9,889 nucleotides of DNA, taken from the NCBI GenBank assembly GCA_002401305.2, contig NVSO02000029.1, positions 1-9,889 on the forward strand, written 5' to 3'. The DNA comes from Rhodobiaceae bacterium (GTDB lineage Bacteria > Pseudomonadota > Alphaproteobacteria > Parvibaculales > Parvibaculaceae). Shown here one piece after another: positions 8,735-9,889 of the stretch (its first letter is position 1; each line of letters begins with the position of its first letter). Both the position numbers and the translations under genes were made by a program. The notes under the pieces are model-generated. The model searched no databases and was not told the DNA's origin. It saw only the letters and a list, made by a program, of their open reading frames with translations.

Positions 8735-8946
8735 CAAACCTACTTACAGGCATATCAGTACTTTAAAAAGAACTGCCGACAAATTGAGCACACGCCATCG
8801 GCGGCTCAAATACATCGAAATATTTGATCATGTGAGAGCGCCTCAATCGTGCCCACACATCTATTCCTTTGATCCGCCTCCACCCTAAGGGGAAGAGCCT
8901 ATCAAAGGAATACACAGTTGGATCTGCATCTCTTGCAAACCCAACT
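8735..8946 (-). ncRNA. Candidate structured RNA between rpsT and its terminator
   Basis: On the minus strand the following hairpins lie one after another. H1 (8916-8946): 13 pairs including two G-U, loop AGAGA. H2 (8862-8912): perfect 12-bp stem TATTCCTTTGAT/ATCAAAGGAATA, then an internal loop and a second helix CTCTTCCC/GGGTGGAG with loop CTTA. H3 (8830-8860): ATGTGTGGGC/GCTCTCACAT, 9 pairs and one U-U. H4 (8806-8827): TCAAATA/TATTTGA, or alternatively a TTGAGC/GCTCAA helix at 8784-8809. H5 (8756-8775): CAGT..CTTT/AAAG..ACTG. Gaps between H1, H2, H3 and H4 are 1-3 bases. The G-U pairs in H1 and H3 exist only on the minus strand, which favours an RNA made in the rpsT direction. No separate promoter is clear, so it may be a structured 3' UTR or an RNA processed from it. 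It matches no RNA family I recognise, including 6S, SRP RNA and tmRNA. Confidence 0.4.
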
Positions 8947-8956
8947 TAAACCAAAA

Positions 8957-9232
8957 TTATGCAGATGCCGCAGACATTGCTTTAACGCGCTTTGCCAAAC
9001 GTGACACTTTGCGTGACGCAGTGTTTTTGTGGAGCAAGCCTTTGTTGGCAGCCCGAACGATTTTCGGCTGAGCTGCTTTCAATGCTTCTTGAGCCACTTG
9101 CTGTTCGCCAGAAGCGATTGCTTCTTCGACCTTGCGGAGAGTGGAGCGCATGTTGGTCCGGCGTGCTTTGTTGACCAATGTGCGGCGTTCCATTTTGCGG
9201 ACGGCTTTTTTAGCGGAAGTAGTATTCGCCAT
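8957..9232 (-). CDS. rpsT: 30S ribosomal protein S20
   Basis: S20 is a primary 16S rRNA-binding protein of the small ribosomal subunit. The 91-residue, Lys/Arg/Ala-rich product matches the family over its whole length: [17 protein letters not shown] at the start, [16 protein letters not shown] in the first helices, [36 protein letters not shown] towards the end. ATG at 9232 is preceded by GGAAA 8 bases upstream, a weak ribosome-binding site, as is common for this gene. The leader from the predicted promoter is about 100 bases and includes a small GGCT/AGCC hairpin (9268-9279). S20 controls its own translation in E. coli; whether that holds here is unknown. Its place between an enoyl-CoA hydratase gene and the dnaA region is typical of Alphaproteobacteria. 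Confidence 0.97.
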   Translation of the reverse strand: MANTTSAKKAVRKMERRTLVNKARRTNMRSTLRKVEEAIASGEQQVAQEALKAAQPKIVRAANKGLLHKNTASRKVSRLAKRVKAMSAASA

Positions 9233-9340
9233 TGCTGTTTCCAGTGCTTTCCGGCGAGCCGCTCAAGGGCTGCTCAGCCTCAATCTTCTGTCATTTTATG
9301 AACTTATGCGAGAGCTCTTGAAGAGTCCTCAGGAGGCGGC

Positions 9341-9369
9341 GTTATATCGCTCCTATTTGGACTTGTCCA
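9341..9369 (-). promoter_or_regulatory. Sigma70-type promoter of rpsT
   Basis: On the minus strand TGGACA (plus 9364-9369) and TATAAC (plus 9341-9346) are separated by exactly 17 bp; each is one mismatch from the consensus TTGACA and TATAAT. Transcription would start near 9334, about 100 bases ahead of the rpsT ATG. This is the best promoter in the window. GANTC sites lie just upstream (9374-9378, 9393-9397) and near the start point (9323-9327). Confidence 0.7.
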
Positions 9370-9461
9370 CATGGAATCTGGCGAAATGAGTGGAATCTCT
9401 CTCCAGAAGCCCCAAGAACCGTAAAAACCTCAAAAAAGTCGGCGAAATGGGTCCAAATAGG
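9352..9461. repeat. Inverted and direct repeats upstream of rpsT
   Basis: CCTATTTGGAC (9352-9362) and GTCCAAATAGG (9451-9461) form a perfect 11-bp inverted repeat 88 bp apart. Between or overlapping them are direct repeats GGCGAAATG (9380-9388, 9441-9449) and TGGAATCT (9372-9379, 9391-9398). The left arm lies in the spacer of the rpsT promoter. The outer arm also takes part in a local hairpin TGGGTCC-AAATA-GGGCCCA (9448-9466). A looping operator is one reading; none is proven. Confidence 0.45.
9363..9371 (+). promoter_or_regulatory. DnaA-box-like nonamer over the rpsT -35 element
   Basis: TTGTCCACA differs from the consensus DnaA box TTATCCACA at one position, and it covers the predicted -35 hexamer of rpsT. 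It is the best box-like nonamer in the non-coding parts of the window. It is isolated, so it would suit transcriptional control by DnaA better than origin function; chance remains possible. Confidence 0.35.
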
Positions 9462-9502
9462 GCCCAAGTGACTAAATTTTACCCAGTCCATTTTTGATGA
9501 AA

Positions 9503-9538
9503 CAACCGGTCGCGGGCTCTACTGCCCCCCACCGATTG
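9503..9538 (-). terminator. Possible terminator after the enoyl-CoA hydratase gene
   Basis: About 20 bp past the hydratase stop the minus strand can pair CAATCGGT with ACCGGTTG (8 pairs, one G-U that exists only on this strand), enclosing a GGGC/GCCC helix. It is followed by a short T-rich stretch (TTGTTTC), too weak for a typical intrinsic terminator. It may reduce read-through into rpsT. Confidence 0.35.
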
Positions 9539-9559
9539 CCTCTCGATTTTGCGTTCATT

Positions 9560-9889
9560 TTACCGATTCTTGAAATTTGGCTCTCGCTTGTCGATAAAGG
9601 CGGCCATGCCTTCAGCTTGGTCTTCTGTCGCAAAGAGCGAATGAAAAACGCGGCGCTCAAAGCGGATGCCCTCACTTAAGGTGGTTTCGTACACGCGGTT
9701 GACGGCCTCTTTTGTCATGGCGGCCACGGGTTGCGATTTTTCTGCAATGGCATCTGCGGTCTTCAACGCTTCTTCCAAAAGACTATCAGTTGGCACAACA
9801 CGGCTTACCAAGCCAGAACGCTCTGCTTCAGCCGCGTCCATCATCCGACCTGTCAGGCACATTTCCATGGCTTTGGACTTGCCCACAAA
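9560..9889 (-). CDS. Enoyl-CoA hydratase/isomerase family protein, C-terminal part (runs off the right edge)
   Basis: Crotonase-family enzymes hydrate or isomerise enoyl-CoA thioesters, usually in fatty-acid or amino-acid breakdown. The frame is open to the right edge, and 110 codons are visible of a family length of about 260. The sequence fits the C-terminal third of short-chain enoyl-CoA hydratases: [14 protein letters not shown] at the start, [16 protein letters not shown], then a helical tail with [19 protein letters not shown] and the typical ending [10 protein letters not shown]. The two catalytic glutamates of hydratases lie upstream of this part, so activity as hydratase rather than isomerase cannot be checked here. 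No start codon should be assigned; the first codons seen are Phe-Val (GTG) inside the protein. The neighbour order with rpsT and dnaA is typical of Alphaproteobacteria. Confidence 0.9.
   Translation of the reverse strand, partial: FVGKSKAMEMCLTGRMMDAAEAERSGLVSRVVPTDSLLEEALKTADAIAEKSQPVAAMTKEAVNRVYETTLSEGIRFERRVFHSLFATEDQAEGMAAFIDKREPNFKNR

Larger units (their letters stand above)
9323..9397. promoter_or_regulatory. Three GANTC sites around the rpsT promoter
   Basis: GAGTC at 9323-9327, GAATC at 9374-9378 and GAATC at 9393-9397 fall within 75 bp around the rpsT promoter; the last two are inside an 8-bp direct repeat TGGAATCT (9372-9379, 9391-9398). A random 5-mer with one free base is expected about once per 256 bp, so the density is raised but the numbers are small. 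They may make the promoter sensitive to CcrM methylation; this is inference. Confidence 0.35.

Noticed and set aside
8562..8753. 63-codon minus-strand frame across the rpsT terminator
   Set aside because: Its start codon lies upstream of the terminator stem, so the transcript would be ended inside it; no family recognised.
8515..8766. 83-codon plus-strand frame between the rhodanese gene and rpsT
   Set aside because: It runs through the rpsT terminator in antisense, has a composition unlike the real genes, and no ribosome-binding site at its start.
8735..8946. Assigning the hairpin region to 6S RNA, SRP RNA or tmRNA
   Set aside because: 6S RNA is one long hairpin with a central bubble, and the conserved SRP tetraloop region and tmRNA tRNA-like ends are not seen; the layout here is a row of separate hairpins.

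Overview
The window looks like a chromosomal replication-gene locus of an alphaproteobacterium. All recognisable genes read on the minus strand. In the direction of transcription the order is: enoyl-CoA hydratase (3' part only), rpsT, a long non-coding stretch, a rhodanese-like gene, dnaA, a second long non-coding stretch, dnaN, recF, gyrB, and argS (5' part only). An enoyl-CoA hydratase gene followed by rpsT and dnaA is a known alphaproteobacterial arrangement, and the protein sequences fit that class. The order or family cannot be fixed from the sequence alone.

Right part (about 8150-9889): the hydratase ends at 9560. A good sigma70-type promoter for rpsT follows (TGGACA, 17 bp, TATAAC on the minus strand). 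A DnaA-box-like nonamer overlaps its -35 element, and three GANTC sites (the CcrM target in many Alphaproteobacteria) lie around it. Downstream of rpsT the minus strand can form a closely packed series of hairpins ending in a clear intrinsic terminator at 8705-8734. This is a candidate structured 3' UTR or small RNA. The next 549 bp hold no gene I can support and are one candidate place for the origin, though no convincing DnaA-box cluster is visible.

Middle (about 5220-8155): a single-domain rhodanese (active-site Cys108) lies 104 bp upstream of dnaA. DnaA is complete in all four domains but has a long N-terminal leader of about 65 residues before domain I. A terminator-like hairpin follows dnaA, so dnaN is probably not simply read through from dnaA. 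The 602 bp between them carry a tandem ATTTGATCAG repeat around a possible -10 element, a 12-bp palindrome and a palindromic double GANTC site.

Left part (1-5217): dnaN, recF, gyrB and argS have gaps of 15, 32 and 24 bp, so they look like one transcription unit. They provide the sliding clamp, a gap-repair recombination mediator, the gyrase B subunit and arginyl-tRNA synthetase. The last 540 bases (argS start and gyrB 3' end) are clearly richer in AT than the rest.

No mobile element, CRISPR array, tRNA or rRNA was seen. The locus is mainly housekeeping; the unusual material is in the non-coding DNA, above all the hairpin series after rpsT.
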